NCBI RefSeq assembly: GCF_000756385.1
Contig: NZ_JNFC01000012.1
Coordinates: 183,443-247,442 of the forward strand
Source: Sphingopyxis sp. LC363
GTDB taxonomy: Bacteria; Pseudomonadota; Alphaproteobacteria; Sphingomonadales; Sphingomonadaceae
DNA: 64,000 bases
Direction of reading: 5' to 3'
Under the pieces are notes generated by a model. It made no database searches and was not told the origin of the DNA. It saw only the letters and a program-made list of their open reading frames with translations. The position numbers and the translations under genes are program-made. Below, one piece after another: positions 10,133 through 18,596 of this stretch. How positions within the stretch are numbered: the first letter of the stretch is position 1; each line of letters starts with the position of its first letter.

Positions 10133-10708
10133 TCAGGGGTTTGCGTCGCCGACGCGGTTCGCGAGCCAGCCGTAGAGAAAGGCTTCCTGGCTCGGGCGGC
10201 GCTCGGCGAGCGCGATGTAGCGTTCGCCCTGCAGCGCCTCCATCGCGCGGAGGAGGACGGTTTCGCCGCCCCTGCCGCGCGCTTTCAAAAAGCCGTCGAG
10301 CGCCGACAGGGTGCGGGGGCCGATTTCGCGGTCGACCGCGATGTCGGGATAATCGCGCGCGGCGCGGTTGAGCGCGTTGAGCGCGCGCTGAAGGAAACCC
10401 GCCGCGGTGCCAGTGCCCATATTGACGCCGGTATCGAACAGTTCGGCGGCGATCTTCGCGGCGCGCAGCGCAACGCGGTCGAAACCGGGACGCAGCCAAT
10501 AGAGGCGGTGATAGATCGACGCGGCATCGGCGCGCGGGAGGTCCCGCATGTTCCCCGTATAGCCCTCGGCGCGCGCCACCGCTTCGGTGATGCCCCAGCA
10601 GGTTGGGCCGCCGCGATCGGCGGGGTGGTTTACATAACGGCCTTCGCGGTCGATGACGGCGTCGATCAACGCGTCGGCGTCGCTGGCTAGTGGGTCGGGT
10701 CTTGGCAT
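10133..10708 (-). CDS. GH108 family lysozyme (endolysin)
   Basis: 191-residue peptidoglycan hydrolase of glycoside hydrolase family 108. Catalytic Glu22 is in IDREGRYVNHPADRGGPTCWGIT, and the family core follows with FDTGVNMGTGTAAGFLQRALN. The C-terminal half has the putative peptidoglycan-binding segment (VDREIGPRTLSALDGF). There is no signal peptide, so export would need the downstream holin. The start at 10708 has AAGGAGCG upstream. A longer in-frame start at 10750 would run into the conserved leader. RcGTA uses an endolysin/holin pair of similar type, placed away from its structural genes. Confidence 0.9.
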   Translation of the reverse strand: MPRPDPLASDADALIDAVIDREGRYVNHPADRGGPTCWGITEAVARAEGYTGNMRDLPRADAASIYHRLYWLRPGFDRVALRAAKIAAELFDTGVNMGTGTAAGFLQRALNALNRAARDYPDIAVDREIGPRTLSALDGFLKARGRGGETVLLRAMEALQGERYIALAERRPSQEAFLYGWLANRVGDANP

Positions 10709-10770
10709 GATTCGCTCCTTCTGGTTGGTTGAATGAGCAGAACGAGCCATATTGGAATATTGTAGGAAAG
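10709..10770 (-). promoter_or_regulatory. Conserved leader with CTTTCCTACA box, lysis cassette
   Basis: On the minus strand CTTTCCTACA lies at 10770-10761, 53 bases before the lysozyme ATG. The block then contains ATATGG, TCGTTCT and CAACC before AAGGAGCGAATC-ATG. The leader at 46692-46754 matches most of this block, and 18543-18552 carries the same 10-mer. It is probably an activator site or promoter. On the plus strand the AGGAAAGG here may also serve as the ribosome binding site of the 10782 gene. Confidence 0.65.
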
Positions 10771-10781
10771 GCTTTTTCGCG

Positions 10782-11759
10782 ATGCGGGCTTTGCAGGTGC
10801 GTGAATTGCTCCCCGACCATGGCGGCGCGGGACTGGCCGAACTGCCGATGCCGGTGCCCGGACCCGGCGAAGTCCGGGTGCGCGTGCGCGCGGCGGCCGT
10901 GAATTTTCCCGACCTGCTGATGACATCGGGCGGCTATCAGCTGAAGCCCGAGCTTCCCTTTGTGTCGGGGCTGGAGTTCGCGGGCGAGGTCGATGCGGTG
11001 GGCGAGGAGGTGGCCGGCTGGACGGCGGGCGACGCGGTCGTCGGCGGCAATCGCTTTGGCGCGATGGCCGAATATGCCGTCGTTCCTGCCAGCGCGTTGC
11101 GCGCGAAACCCCCCGGTTTGAGCTGGGAGGCGGCGGCCGCCTATCCGGTCGCCTATCTGACCGCCTATGTCGCGCTCATCCGCTGCGCGCGGATCGAACC
11201 GGGCGAGTGGCTGCTCGTCCATGGCGCGGCGGGGGGCGTCGGGCTGGCAACGGTCGATCTGGCGAAGGCCCTGGGCGCAAGGGTGATCGCGGCGGCGAGC
11301 AGCGAAGAAAAACGCGACGCGGTCGCGCGGCTTTATGCGCCCGATGCGGTGATCGCGGCGGGGGCGGGGTTCCGCGAGGAGGTGAAGGCGCTGACCGGCG
11401 GCAAGGGCGCCGATGTGATCTTCGATCCGGTCGGCGGCGATGTCTTCGACGAATCGACGCGCTGCATCGCGTTTGGGGGACGCCTGCTCGTCGTCGGCTT
11501 TGCCTCGGGCCGGATTCCCGAGGTGTCGGTGAATATGCCGCTGATCAAGGGATTCTCGGTCGTCGGCGTGCGCGCGGGCGAATATGGCCGGCGCTTTCCC
11601 GAGCGCGGGGCGGAGAATGTCGCGGCGATCGACGCGCTGGCGAATGCAGGCAAGATCCGACCGCACGTCCACGCCGCGCTCGACCTCGCCGACTGGCGCG
11701 AGGGCTTTGCAATGCTCGAGCGGCGCGCGGTGGTGGGGAAGGTCGTGCTGAAACCGTGA
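10782..11759 (+). CDS. NADPH:quinone oxidoreductase family protein
   Basis: 325-residue medium-chain dehydrogenase/reductase of the zinc-free quinone-oxidoreductase branch. The N-terminal GroES-like domain has VRVRVRAAAVNFPDLL and the Rossmann domain has VHGAAGGVGLATVDLAKALGARVIAAASS (about residues 145-173). No zinc-ligand Cys cluster is visible. It probably reduces quinones or enones with NADPH. ATG 10782 gives the usual MRALQV start, with AGGAAAGG 11 bases upstream. Confidence 0.85.
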   Translation: MRALQVRELLPDHGGAGLAELPMPVPGPGEVRVRVRAAAVNFPDLLMTSGGYQLKPELPFVSGLEFAGEVDAVGEEVAGWTAGDAVVGGNRFGAMAEYAVVPASALRAKPPGLSWEAAAAYPVAYLTAYVALIRCARIEPGEWLLVHGAAGGVGLATVDLAKALGARVIAAASSEEKRDAVARLYAPDAVIAAGAGFREEVKALTGGKGADVIFDPVGGDVFDESTRCIAFGGRLLVVGFASGRIPEVSVNMPLIKGFSVVGVRAGEYGRRFPERGAENVAAIDALANAGKIRPHVHAALDLADWREGFAMLERRAVVGKVVLKP

Positions 11760-11860
11760 CGGTCCGAGCGGTGCTGGGACAATTTTGCGACATCGCGCCG
11801 TCATTGGGTTGACGCCGGGGCGTCGCGGTGGGTTCGCCGCATCATTCGAGAGGAAATGAC

Positions 11861-12196
11861 GTGAAGACAGCTATATGGATTGTCGCTTCGCTGGGTCTGG
11901 CGCTGCCGGCCGTTGCCGCCGCGCAGCCGCCGCAGGGCGGCGGGCGCATGTTCGAGCGGATGGACGCCAATGGCGACGGCAAGCTCGACAAGGCCGAAAT
12001 TACCAAGATGATGGAAATGCGTGCCGAACGGCGGGGCGACGCGACGCTGAAGAGCCCCCAAAAGATCGACGCCTTCATCAAGCGCGCCGATGCCAATGGC
12101 GATGGCGCGGTCGACAAGGCCGAAATGCAAGCCACCCGCAAGATGCGGGCCGCGCCGCCGCCGCCGGCTGAGGGCGACGGCGAGGGCGAGTCCTAA
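11861..12196 (+). CDS. Secreted EF-hand domain protein
   Basis: 111-residue exported protein. The signal peptide is MKTAIWIVASLGLALPAVAAAQ. Two canonical calcium-binding loops follow, DANGDGKLDKAE (about residue 35) and DANGDGAVDKAE (about 75), joined by a charged helix. The C-terminal tail is rich in Pro, Glu and Gly. GTG at 11861 is chosen because AGAGGAAA lies just upstream and the signal peptide then begins correctly. Calcium-dependent binding in the periplasm is inferred. The partner is unknown. The 3' end overlaps the convergent TSUP gene by 4 bases. Confidence 0.82.
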   Translation: MKTAIWIVASLGLALPAVAAAQPPQGGGRMFERMDANGDGKLDKAEITKMMEMRAERRGDATLKSPQKIDAFIKRADANGDGAVDKAEMQATRKMRAAPPPPAEGDGEGES

Positions 12197-12966
12197 AACA
12201 GACTCCAGAGCGGATTGGCGGGGTCGACGAGCAGCTTCGCGGTGAGCGCGAAGGACATGACGACGAGCAGCGGCCGCACCCCGCGCCCACCGAAGCGGAT
12301 CGCGAGCCGCGCGCCGAGCTGATTGCCCGCGACATTGGCGGCGGCCATCGACAGGCCGAGCAGCCAGAGGACGTGGCCGCCGACGATCATCGCGAGCAGG
12401 CCCGCGATATTGGTCGCGAGGTTGAGGAGTTTCGTGTTGCCGATCGCGCGGACCAGCCCGAGTCCGCCGAGCGCGACGAGCGTCAGCGTCAGGAACGAGC
12501 CGGTGCCCGGACCGAAGAAGCCGTCGTAGAAGCCGAGCGCGGCGACGATGAGGGTGAGGCCGAGCGGGCCGGTGCGCGCGTGGCGGTCGACGCTGCTCAT
12601 CGATGGTGCGAGCAGGAAATAAAGCCCCATCGCAATCAGGAGGATGGGCACGAAAGCGGCGAGAAAATCCGAGCCCACATATTGCACCGCCGTCGCGCCT
12701 AGCACCGAGCCGGCAAAGGCGCCGGTCGCGGGCCAGGCGAAGCGGCGGAGGTCGACATGCCCCGCGCGCCAGAAGGTCGCAAACGCGGATCCGGTGCCGA
12801 TCGTGCTTTGCAGCTTGTTCGTCGCGAGCGCCGACACCGGCGGCACGCCCGCGGCCATCAGCGCCGGGATCGTGAGGAGGCCGCCGCCGCCCGCCATCGC
12901 GTCGATCGTCCCCGCGAGAAAGGCGACGGCGATCAGGAAGGCGAAGATTTCGGGAGCAAATTCCAT
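12193..12966 (-). CDS. TSUP (TauE/SafE) family transporter
   Basis: 257-residue inner-membrane permease with about eight hydrophobic segments. It has the family signatures GTIDAMAGGGGLLTIPALMAAG (first repeat) and GFYDGFFGPGTGSF (second repeat). Members export sulfite, sulfoacetate or other organic anions, and the substrate here cannot be read from sequence. The start at 12966 places the first membrane helix right after a short N-terminus. Confidence 0.87.
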   Translation of the reverse strand: MEFAPEIFAFLIAVAFLAGTIDAMAGGGGLLTIPALMAAGVPPVSALATNKLQSTIGTGSAFATFWRAGHVDLRRFAWPATGAFAGSVLGATAVQYVGSDFLAAFVPILLIAMGLYFLLAPSMSSVDRHARTGPLGLTLIVAALGFYDGFFGPGTGSFLTLTLVALGGLGLVRAIGNTKLLNLATNIAGLLAMIVGGHVLWLLGLSMAAANVAGNQLGARLAIRFGGRGVRPLLVVMSFALTAKLLVDPANPLWSLF

Positions 12967-13281
12967 GCGGGCGCTCGTAGTGCGCTGTATCGCGATGCTC
13001 AAGCGGTGGCGATCAGGATCGCTTGGTGGAGGGGTCTGGCCTTGCACCGACGCCTGACGGCGTCGACCCCTCCGTCAGCCCTGCGGGCTGCCACCTCCCC
13101 ATTGCTGCGCAAAAGGGGAGGATCTGGACGACAGCTCCCCACCCCTTTTCAGACGTTCGTCGTGAAGCTGCCAACTCCCCGCGGTCGGGTGCAAATCTTG
13201 CATAGCTGTGCGCGGCCCGCGCGCATGGCGGTAGGGGTGGCTTTCGCCATCCCTGCGCTTTGCTGTTCCTGCCGGTAAAAT
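12967..13281. other. Non-coding stretch with palindromic repeats
   Basis: About 315 bases between the TSUP gene and tRNA-Pro. It holds a CCCTCCGTCAGCC..GGCTGCCACCTCCCC element (about 13067-13100), also seen at 45606-45645 and 55053-55092, and a GGGGAGG/CTCCCC pair at about 13116-13145. No convincing gene is seen. Confidence 0.6.
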
Positions 13282-13358
13282 TGGTCGGGACGAGAGGATT
13301 CGAACCTCCGACCCCCACACCCCCAGTGTGATGCGCTACCAGGCTGCGCTACGTCCCG
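13282..13358 (-). tRNA. tRNA-Pro (GGG)
   Basis: Read on the minus strand, acceptor arms CGGGACG and CGTCCCG pair. The D arm is AGCGCAGCCTGGTAGCGCA. The anticodon stem TCACA/TGTGG encloses loop CTGGGGG with anticodon GGG, and the T arm is GGAGGTTCGAATCCTC. CCA is encoded at 13284-13282. Confidence 0.95.
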
Positions 13359-13611
13359 ACCGGCCCGATTGGGCAGGCGAGGCCCCTAGCGCGCCTTGGC
13401 GGGGGATGCAAGCCGCGATGGCGGCTTTTCGACCCGATCGATGCCACGGGCTTGATCTCGCCGCCCGGGACCCCATTTCGGGCGCGCTTGCCACGGGGGA
13501 GGGGCGCACGACCGGTTGCGCGCAAGGCCCCTGCATGATAGGCGCCGCGCCATATTTGCGCGCTCGCTCCGGAGGGGATCGGGCGCTGCCTGTAACGAAA
13601 GTTTTTCATCC

Positions 13612-13941
13612 ATGTCGACGCAATTGCTTCTGACCCAGGCGGCCGGATCGGGCGGCGGGGCTGCCGGTTTCCTGATGCTGGTCCCCTATCTGCTGATCTT
13701 CGCGGTTTTCTGGTTCTTCCTGATCCGCCCGCAGCAGGTGCGCGCGAAGGAACATCGCGCCAAGGTCGCGGCGGTCAAGCCGCGCGATCAGGTGGTGACC
13801 GGGGGCGGCATCGTCGGCAAGATCACGCGCGTCGACGATGATTTCGTCGATGTCGAAATCGCACAGGGGGTGAAGATCAAGGTCGTGAAGTCGACCCTGG
13901 CCGACGTCCTGCAGCCCGGTGGCAAGCCCGCCAACGACTGA
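13612..13941 (+). CDS. yajC: Preprotein translocase subunit YajC
   Basis: 109-residue single-pass inner-membrane protein that associates with SecDF. The transmembrane helix is at about residues 20-40 (MLVPYLLIFAVFWFFLI), followed by the hallmark RPQQVRAKEH and a small beta domain with GDQVVTGGGI-like spacing (RDQVVTGGGIVGKI). ATG 13612 is the natural start. It lies just upstream of secD-secF, the usual order. Confidence 0.95.
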   Translation: MSTQLLLTQAAGSGGGAAGFLMLVPYLLIFAVFWFFLIRPQQVRAKEHRAKVAAVKPRDQVVTGGGIVGKITRVDDDFVDVEIAQGVKIKVVKSTLADVLQPGGKPAND

Positions 13942-13997
13942 CGCGGCGGGGCCGGCTCTCCCGCGGCCCCCGCTCTTGCTATCGGATCCTCAAGACT

Positions 13998-15611
13998 ATG
14001 CTCGATTTCCCGCGCTGGAAGACCATCGGCATCAGCATCATCCTGCTGCTCGGTATTCTCTTTTCCATCCCCAGCTTCCTGCCGACCAAGGCGTTCGAAA
14101 GCCTGCCGGGCTTTGCGCAGGCGAAGGTCAACCTGGGGCTCGACCTAGCCGGTGGTAGCCACCTCTTGCTCGAGGCCGATATCGCCGATCTGCGCAAGAC
14201 GCAGCTTACCAATATGGAAAAGACCGTACGCACCGCGATGCGCGGCGACAGCGGTCCCGACGACGATATCGCGATCGGCGAGCTGTCGAATGCGGGCGGC
14301 GGGATCAGCTTCCTCGTTCGCGATCAGGCGCAGCTCGACGAGGCGCGCGAGCGACTGTTCAGCGAGACGCAGGGTGCGGGCCTCACCGGCCAGCGCGACT
14401 GGAATATCAATGTCGTCGATTCGCAGCGTATCGTGCTGACCCCGACGAGCGCGGGACAGGCGCAGGCGGTCGCGAACGCGATGGATACGGCGCGCGACAT
14501 CATCGACAAGCGCGTCAACGCGCTCGGCACGCGCGAACCGACGATCATCCGCGAAGGCAATGACCGCGTCGTTGTGCAGGTCCCTGGCCTGCAGGATCCG
14601 GCCGCGCTCAAGGAGCTGATCGGCAAGACCGCGCGCCTCGAATTCCGCATGGTCGACACCAATGCCGACCCGGCCGAAGCCGCTGCTGGTCGCGTGCCGG
14701 TGGGCAGCGAAATCGTCCCCTATGCCGAGGGCGAGGGCAGCGGCGCGCCGTTCGAGGTCCTGCGCCGCCAAGTGATGATCAGCGGCGAGCAGTTGATCAA
14801 CGCGCAGCAGAGCTATGACCCGCAATCCGGGCAGCCGGTCGTTTCGATTCGTTTCGATTCGGGCGGATCGAGCACCTTTGCCAAGGTGACCGCGCAGAAT
14901 GTCGGCAAGCGCTTTGCGATGGTGCTCGACGGCAAGGTGCTGTCGGCGCCGTCGATCAATGAACCGATCCTGGGCGGCAGCGCGCAGATTTCGGGCAGCT
15001 TCAGCGTCGCGAGCGCCAACGCGCTGGCGATCTCTCTGCGTTCGGGCGCATTGCCGGTGAAGATGACGGTCGTCGAAGAGCGCACCGTTTCGCCCGAACT
15101 TGGGCAGGATTCGATCGAAAAGGGCGTGCTGGCGGGGATCATCGCGACGGTGGCGGTGCTGACGCTGATGCTCGTCGTCTATGGCCGCTTTGGCGGCTAT
15201 GCGAACCTCGCGCTGGTCTTCAACGTCTTCCTGATCATCGCGATCATGGCGGCATTCAATGCGACGCTGACCTTGCCGGGCATCGCAGGCTTCGTGCTGA
15301 CCGTCGGCGCGGCGGTCGATGCGAACGTACTGATCAACGAGCGTATCCGCGAGGAATTGAAACGCGGGCGGCGGCCGTTCCAGGCGGTCGAACTCGGCTA
15401 TACCGAGGCCAGCCGCGCGATTTTCGACGCCAACGTCACCAATGTCATCGCCGCGGCGCTGATGTTCTGGTTCGGTTCGGGCCCGATCAAGGGCTTCGCG
15501 GTGGTGCTGACCATCGGGATCGTCACCAGCGTCTTCACCGCAGTTACCGTCACGCGCATGTTCGTCGCCCATTGGCTGCGGACCAATCGCCCGACGTCGA
15601 TCAATATCTAA
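13998..15611 (+). CDS. secD: Protein translocase subunit SecD
   Basis: 537-residue inner-membrane component of the Sec accessory complex, which uses the proton gradient to pull proteins into the periplasm. The N-terminal helix is followed by LGLDLAGGSHLLLE, the large periplasmic P1 domain, and five C-terminal membrane helices (about 360-530). These carry RSGALPVKMTVVEERTVSP and the conserved GAAVDANVLINERIREEL. It is located between yajC and secF in one operon. Confidence 0.97.
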   Translation: MLDFPRWKTIGISIILLLGILFSIPSFLPTKAFESLPGFAQAKVNLGLDLAGGSHLLLEADIADLRKTQLTNMEKTVRTAMRGDSGPDDDIAIGELSNAGGGISFLVRDQAQLDEARERLFSETQGAGLTGQRDWNINVVDSQRIVLTPTSAGQAQAVANAMDTARDIIDKRVNALGTREPTIIREGNDRVVVQVPGLQDPAALKELIGKTARLEFRMVDTNADPAEAAAGRVPVGSEIVPYAEGEGSGAPFEVLRRQVMISGEQLINAQQSYDPQSGQPVVSIRFDSGGSSTFAKVTAQNVGKRFAMVLDGKVLSAPSINEPILGGSAQISGSFSVASANALAISLRSGALPVKMTVVEERTVSPELGQDSIEKGVLAGIIATVAVLTLMLVVYGRFGGYANLALVFNVFLIIAIMAAFNATLTLPGIAGFVLTVGAAVDANVLINERIREELKRGRRPFQAVELGYTEASRAIFDANVTNVIAAALMFWFGSGPIKGFAVVLTIGIVTSVFTAVTVTRMFVAHWLRTNRPTSINI

Positions 15612-15626
15612 AGGAGGGAGCGAAAG

Positions 15627-16607
15627 ATGCGCCTGCTCAAACTCGTCCCCGACGACACCAATTACGACTTTTTGAAGTGGCGCAAGCTCGCCTCCTTCAT
15701 GAGCTTTTTTCTTGTCGTGGTCTCGATCGCGCTGGTGGCGGTCAAGGGCCTGAACCTTGGCATCGACTTCGTCGGCGGCCAGTCGGTTCGCGTCGAGTTC
15801 ACCCAGGAAATGCCGCCGATCGAGGATATTCGCGAAGCCGTGCGCGAGATCGGCATCGGCGAGGCGACGATCCAGCAATTCGGGTCGGACAGCGCGGTGT
15901 CGATCCGCACCGCGCTTCCCGATGGCGACAAGGCCGCGGCCGAACGCGCGGGGCAGCAGCTTGTCGCCGGCATCCAGAAGGCGTTCCCGACCGCGAAGAC
16001 CGGATCGGTCGAAACCGTGTCGGGCAAGGTGTCCGAAGAATTGCTGCGCACCGGCGCGATCAGCCTTGCGCTCGCGATGCTCGGCATCTCGATCTATATC
16101 TGGATCCGCTTCGAATGGCAGTTCGGGGTCGGCGCGCTCGGCCGTCTGTTCCACGAGGTTGCGCTGACCTTCGGCTTTTTCGCGATCACCCAGTTGCAAT
16201 TCGACCTGAACAGCGTTGCAGCGCTGCTGACGATCGTCGGTTATTCGCTCAACGACACGATTGTGGTTTATGACCGTATTCGCGAGAACCTCAAAAAATA
16301 TCGCAAGATGGACATCGTCCCGCTGCTGAACCTCAGCATCAACGAAACCCTGGCGCGCACCGTGATGACCAGCGTGTCGATCCTGCTCGCGCTTGGCGTG
16401 TTGCTGGTGATGGGCCCCGACGTCATTTTCGGCTTCACCGCGGCGATGCTGTTCGGCGTCTTCGTCGGCACCTATTCGTCGATCCTGATGTCGACGCCGG
16501 TGCTGGTGTGGCTGAAGGTCGGTCCGCACAGCTTTGTGCCGCGCACCGTCGCGGGGATCGAGGGCGGCGAGCGCGTCGAGCGCAAGGACGACGGCGCAGT
16601 CGTCTGA
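15627..16607 (+). CDS. secF: Protein translocase subunit SecF
   Basis: 326-residue partner of SecD with six membrane helices. The N-terminus has GLNLGIDFVGGQSVRVEF, and the C-terminal membrane block has the conserved VGYSLNDTIVVYDRIRENL and ETLARTVMTSVS. A strong AAGGAGGGAG site precedes the ATG, 15 bases after secD. A GC-rich hairpin follows. Confidence 0.97.
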   Translation: MRLLKLVPDDTNYDFLKWRKLASFMSFFLVVVSIALVAVKGLNLGIDFVGGQSVRVEFTQEMPPIEDIREAVREIGIGEATIQQFGSDSAVSIRTALPDGDKAAAERAGQQLVAGIQKAFPTAKTGSVETVSGKVSEELLRTGAISLALAMLGISIYIWIRFEWQFGVGALGRLFHEVALTFGFFAITQLQFDLNSVAALLTIVGYSLNDTIVVYDRIRENLKKYRKMDIVPLLNLSINETLARTVMTSVSILLALGVLLVMGPDVIFGFTAAMLFGVFVGTYSSILMSTPVLVWLKVGPHSFVPRTVAGIEGGERVERKDDGAVV

Positions 16608-16631
16608 TCGTCGGCATTCAGGAATAACCCG

Positions 16632-16660
16632 CGCCGGTCCGCTCCGCGAGCGGGCCGGCG
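16632..16660 (+). terminator. Hairpin after secF
   Basis: CGCCGGTCCGCTC and GAGCGGGCCGGCG pair around CGC. Only a TT follows, so it is a likely terminator of the yajC-secDF operon or a bidirectional stop facing the convergent gene. Confidence 0.55.
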
Positions 16661-16669
16661 TTGGCGTAT

Positions 16670-17839
16670 CTAGACCCCGGCACAGCGACGCAGATGATTG
16701 GCGAGCTCGCGGCCGTTGCGATCCCAGTCGAAACGCCCGCCGAGGCTGGCGGCGACGTCGGCGGGAGAGGGCGGGGTGGCGAGGAGCACTTGCACCGCTT
16801 CGGCGATCGCCTGCGGCGTGCGCTCGACGATACGCCCCGCGAGCGGTGACCTAACGAGTTCGGCGGCGCCGCCGGCGTCGCTGATGACGATCGGCGTGCC
16901 GCAGGCGAGCGCTTCGACCCACGCATTGGCAAGGCCCTCGCTCGCCGAAGGCATGACGACGGCATCGGCGGCGCGATAGAGCTGCGGCAGGTCGGCGTTG
17001 GCGACGGGGCCGAAGAAATGGACGCGGGTTTCGACGCCGAGTTCGCGGGCGAGCGCGCGGTAGCGGGCTTCTTCCTCGCCGGCGCCGGCGAGCCAGTAGT
17101 GGGCGCCGGGCAGCGCGGGCAGCGCCGCGATCACCAGCGCCTGCCCCTTGCGCGCGATGAGCGCGCCGACGGTGAGGAGTGCGGGCGCATCGCCCATGCC
17201 GAGCGCGGCGCGGGCCGCCGCGCGGTCGCCGGGGTGGAAGCGCGCGGTGTCGATGCCGGTGTAGTGGACCGCGACCTTTTGCGGGTCGATGCCGATCGCC
17301 GCCATGTCGCCGCGCATCGCTTCGGATACCGCAAGCAGACCCGCGGCCCTGGCGCCGGCTTCGATCACTTGCGATCTTGTCGCGGGGCCATGGCCGAAAT
17401 GGCTGATGTCGGCGCCGCGCGCCTTCGCCGAAAAGGGGAGGCCGAGCGCGTGGGCCACGCGCATCGCGGCAGGGCCGTCGGGGTAGAAGAATTGCGCATC
17501 GACGACGTCGAATTTGCGATCGCGCACCGCGGCGAGGACCCCGCGCGCAATCTGCGCGGGATTGAAGCGCACACCGTAGCGCGGGATCAGCGTGAAGCGC
17601 GGGCGCAGGACGGTGACGCCGTTCCATTGCTCGGCTCGCGGCAGGCCGCGAAGCGCGCGGTAGCGCCGGTGCAGCGACAGCGGAAAGGGCGGCAGGCCGA
17701 CCGGCGCGACGATGGTGAGTTCAATCCCGGGCTGTGCGGCGAGCGCGCGCAGGCTTTTCTCGACGAACAGGCCGAAGTTCGCCCGCGCGGCGTCGGGGAA
17801 CAGCGTCGCGATGCTGAGGACGCGGAGGGGCTGATTCAT
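16670..17839 (-). CDS. Glycosyltransferase family 4
   Basis: 389-residue GT-B fold enzyme of the GT4 type. The N-terminus is RVLSIATLFPDAARANFGLFVEK, with an HYTGIDTARFHPGDR motif at about 215-230. The nucleotide-sugar site has the E-x7-E motif in SEGLANAWVEALACGTPIV (about 320-338), then SDAGGAAELV. It likely moves a sugar from a nucleotide donor in polysaccharide or glycolipid synthesis. No other sugar genes are adjacent. Confidence 0.87.
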   Translation of the reverse strand: MNQPLRVLSIATLFPDAARANFGLFVEKSLRALAAQPGIELTIVAPVGLPPFPLSLHRRYRALRGLPRAEQWNGVTVLRPRFTLIPRYGVRFNPAQIARGVLAAVRDRKFDVVDAQFFYPDGPAAMRVAHALGLPFSAKARGADISHFGHGPATRSQVIEAGARAAGLLAVSEAMRGDMAAIGIDPQKVAVHYTGIDTARFHPGDRAAARAALGMGDAPALLTVGALIARKGQALVIAALPALPGAHYWLAGAGEEEARYRALARELGVETRVHFFGPVANADLPQLYRAADAVVMPSASEGLANAWVEALACGTPIVISDAGGAAELVRSPLAGRIVERTPQAIAEAVQVLLATPPSPADVAASLGGRFDWDRNGRELANHLRRCAGV

Positions 17840-17860
17840 GCCCGACCTCGCCGCCGTTTG

Positions 17861-17940
17861 TGCCGAGCTTGTCGAAGCACCGTTCTTCCTTGCGCGTTTA
17901 GAGAAAAAGGACGGCCCTTCGACAAACTCAGGGCGAACGG
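17861..17940. repeat. Second CTTCGACA-family inverted repeat
   Basis: GAGCTTGTCGAAGCACCGTT at the left and GGCCCTTCGACAAACTCAGG at the right. Same family as 9579-9660, in opposite arrangement. Confidence 0.8.
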
Positions 17941-17947
17941 AATGCTG

Positions 17948-18508
17948 TTATAGCGTGCGGAGCAGGCGGACGGCGACGGCCGCCCAAGGCGGATTGCTGA
18001 CGACCTGCTGGCGCTGACCGGTGCCGAGCGGGAGCAGATGCAGCTTTTCGCCGTCGACGTTGAGCAGGCGCGCGAAGAAGAAACGGCCGGCGGGGCGTGG
18101 CACGAGCAGATCGCGATTGAGCACGCCCGCCCAGTCGCCCTCGATGCGGCGGCACCAGATTTCGTCGCCCGCGCGATAATCGCCGATCGACGAGGTGACG
18201 CGCACCGCGACCATATCCTCGCCCGGGCGCGCGGTGAGCGCCTGCTCGACGCGCGTCGGCGCCTGCGCGCCCTCGGCGCCGAGCAGCGCGGTGATCGTGA
18301 GCTGCGTATCCTGCGGCAGCTGGACGAGCTCGGCGGCGTCGACGCCGAGCGCCGCGGCGATGCGGTTCATCCAGCCGAGCGACAGGGTGCGCGTGCCCGT
18401 TTCGAGGCGGCCGATCGTCTGCGCCGTGGTCGGCGGGACGCAGCGCTGGCCGACCTCCTCGAGCGTCAGGCCCTTGGCGCGGCGGACGGAGCGAATGCTA
18501 TTGATCAT
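17948..18508 (-). CDS. XRE-family regulator with degenerate S24-like C-terminus
   Basis: 186 residues. The N-terminal helix-turn-helix (about 3-62) has RRAKGLTLEEVGQRC and TAQTIGRLETGTRTLSLGWMNRIAAALGV. The C-terminal half (about 90-186) is a beta-rich domain like that of phage CI/LexA repressors, but no clear GDSM Ser site or catalytic Lys motif is visible, so SOS-type self-cleavage is not supported. It is divergent from a DUF6456 gene 88 bases away and shares its control region. Its proximity suggests it controls that gene, perhaps like RogA or GafY of Caulobacter. This is an inference. Confidence 0.78.
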   Translation of the reverse strand: MINSIRSVRRAKGLTLEEVGQRCVPPTTAQTIGRLETGTRTLSLGWMNRIAAALGVDAAELVQLPQDTQLTITALLGAEGAQAPTRVEQALTARPGEDMVAVRVTSSIGDYRAGDEIWCRRIEGDWAGVLNRDLLVPRPAGRFFFARLLNVDGEKLHLLPLGTGQRQQVVSNPPWAAVAVRLLRTL

Positions 18509-18542
18509 GTGGACGGCCCTCGAATAACCAAATCGGTTTCCT

Positions 18543-18552
18543 CTTTCCTACA
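18543..18552 (+). promoter_or_regulatory. CTTTCCTACA box in the XRE/DUF6456 divergent region
   Basis: Plus-strand CTTTCCTACA lies 44 bases before the DUF6456 ATG at 18597 and, on the other strand, 34 bases before the XRE start. The DUF6456 site also shares the AAAGGAGAATCG ribosome-binding segment with the other two loci. An AACCAAATCGGTTT palindrome lies just upstream (18525-18538) and may be an XRE operator. Confidence 0.6.
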
Positions 18553-18596
18553 AAATAATCCAGTGTCAAGCCCGGCGTGCAGCAAAGGAGAATCGC

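Noticed and set aside
9669..10708. Full prophage
   Set aside because: Only lysis genes are present. No integrase, attachment repeats, capsid, portal, tail or large-terminase genes lie in the window, and flanking genes are ordinary.
13282..13358. tRNA-Pro as integration site
   Set aside because: No partial tRNA copy, integrase or element is seen on either side.
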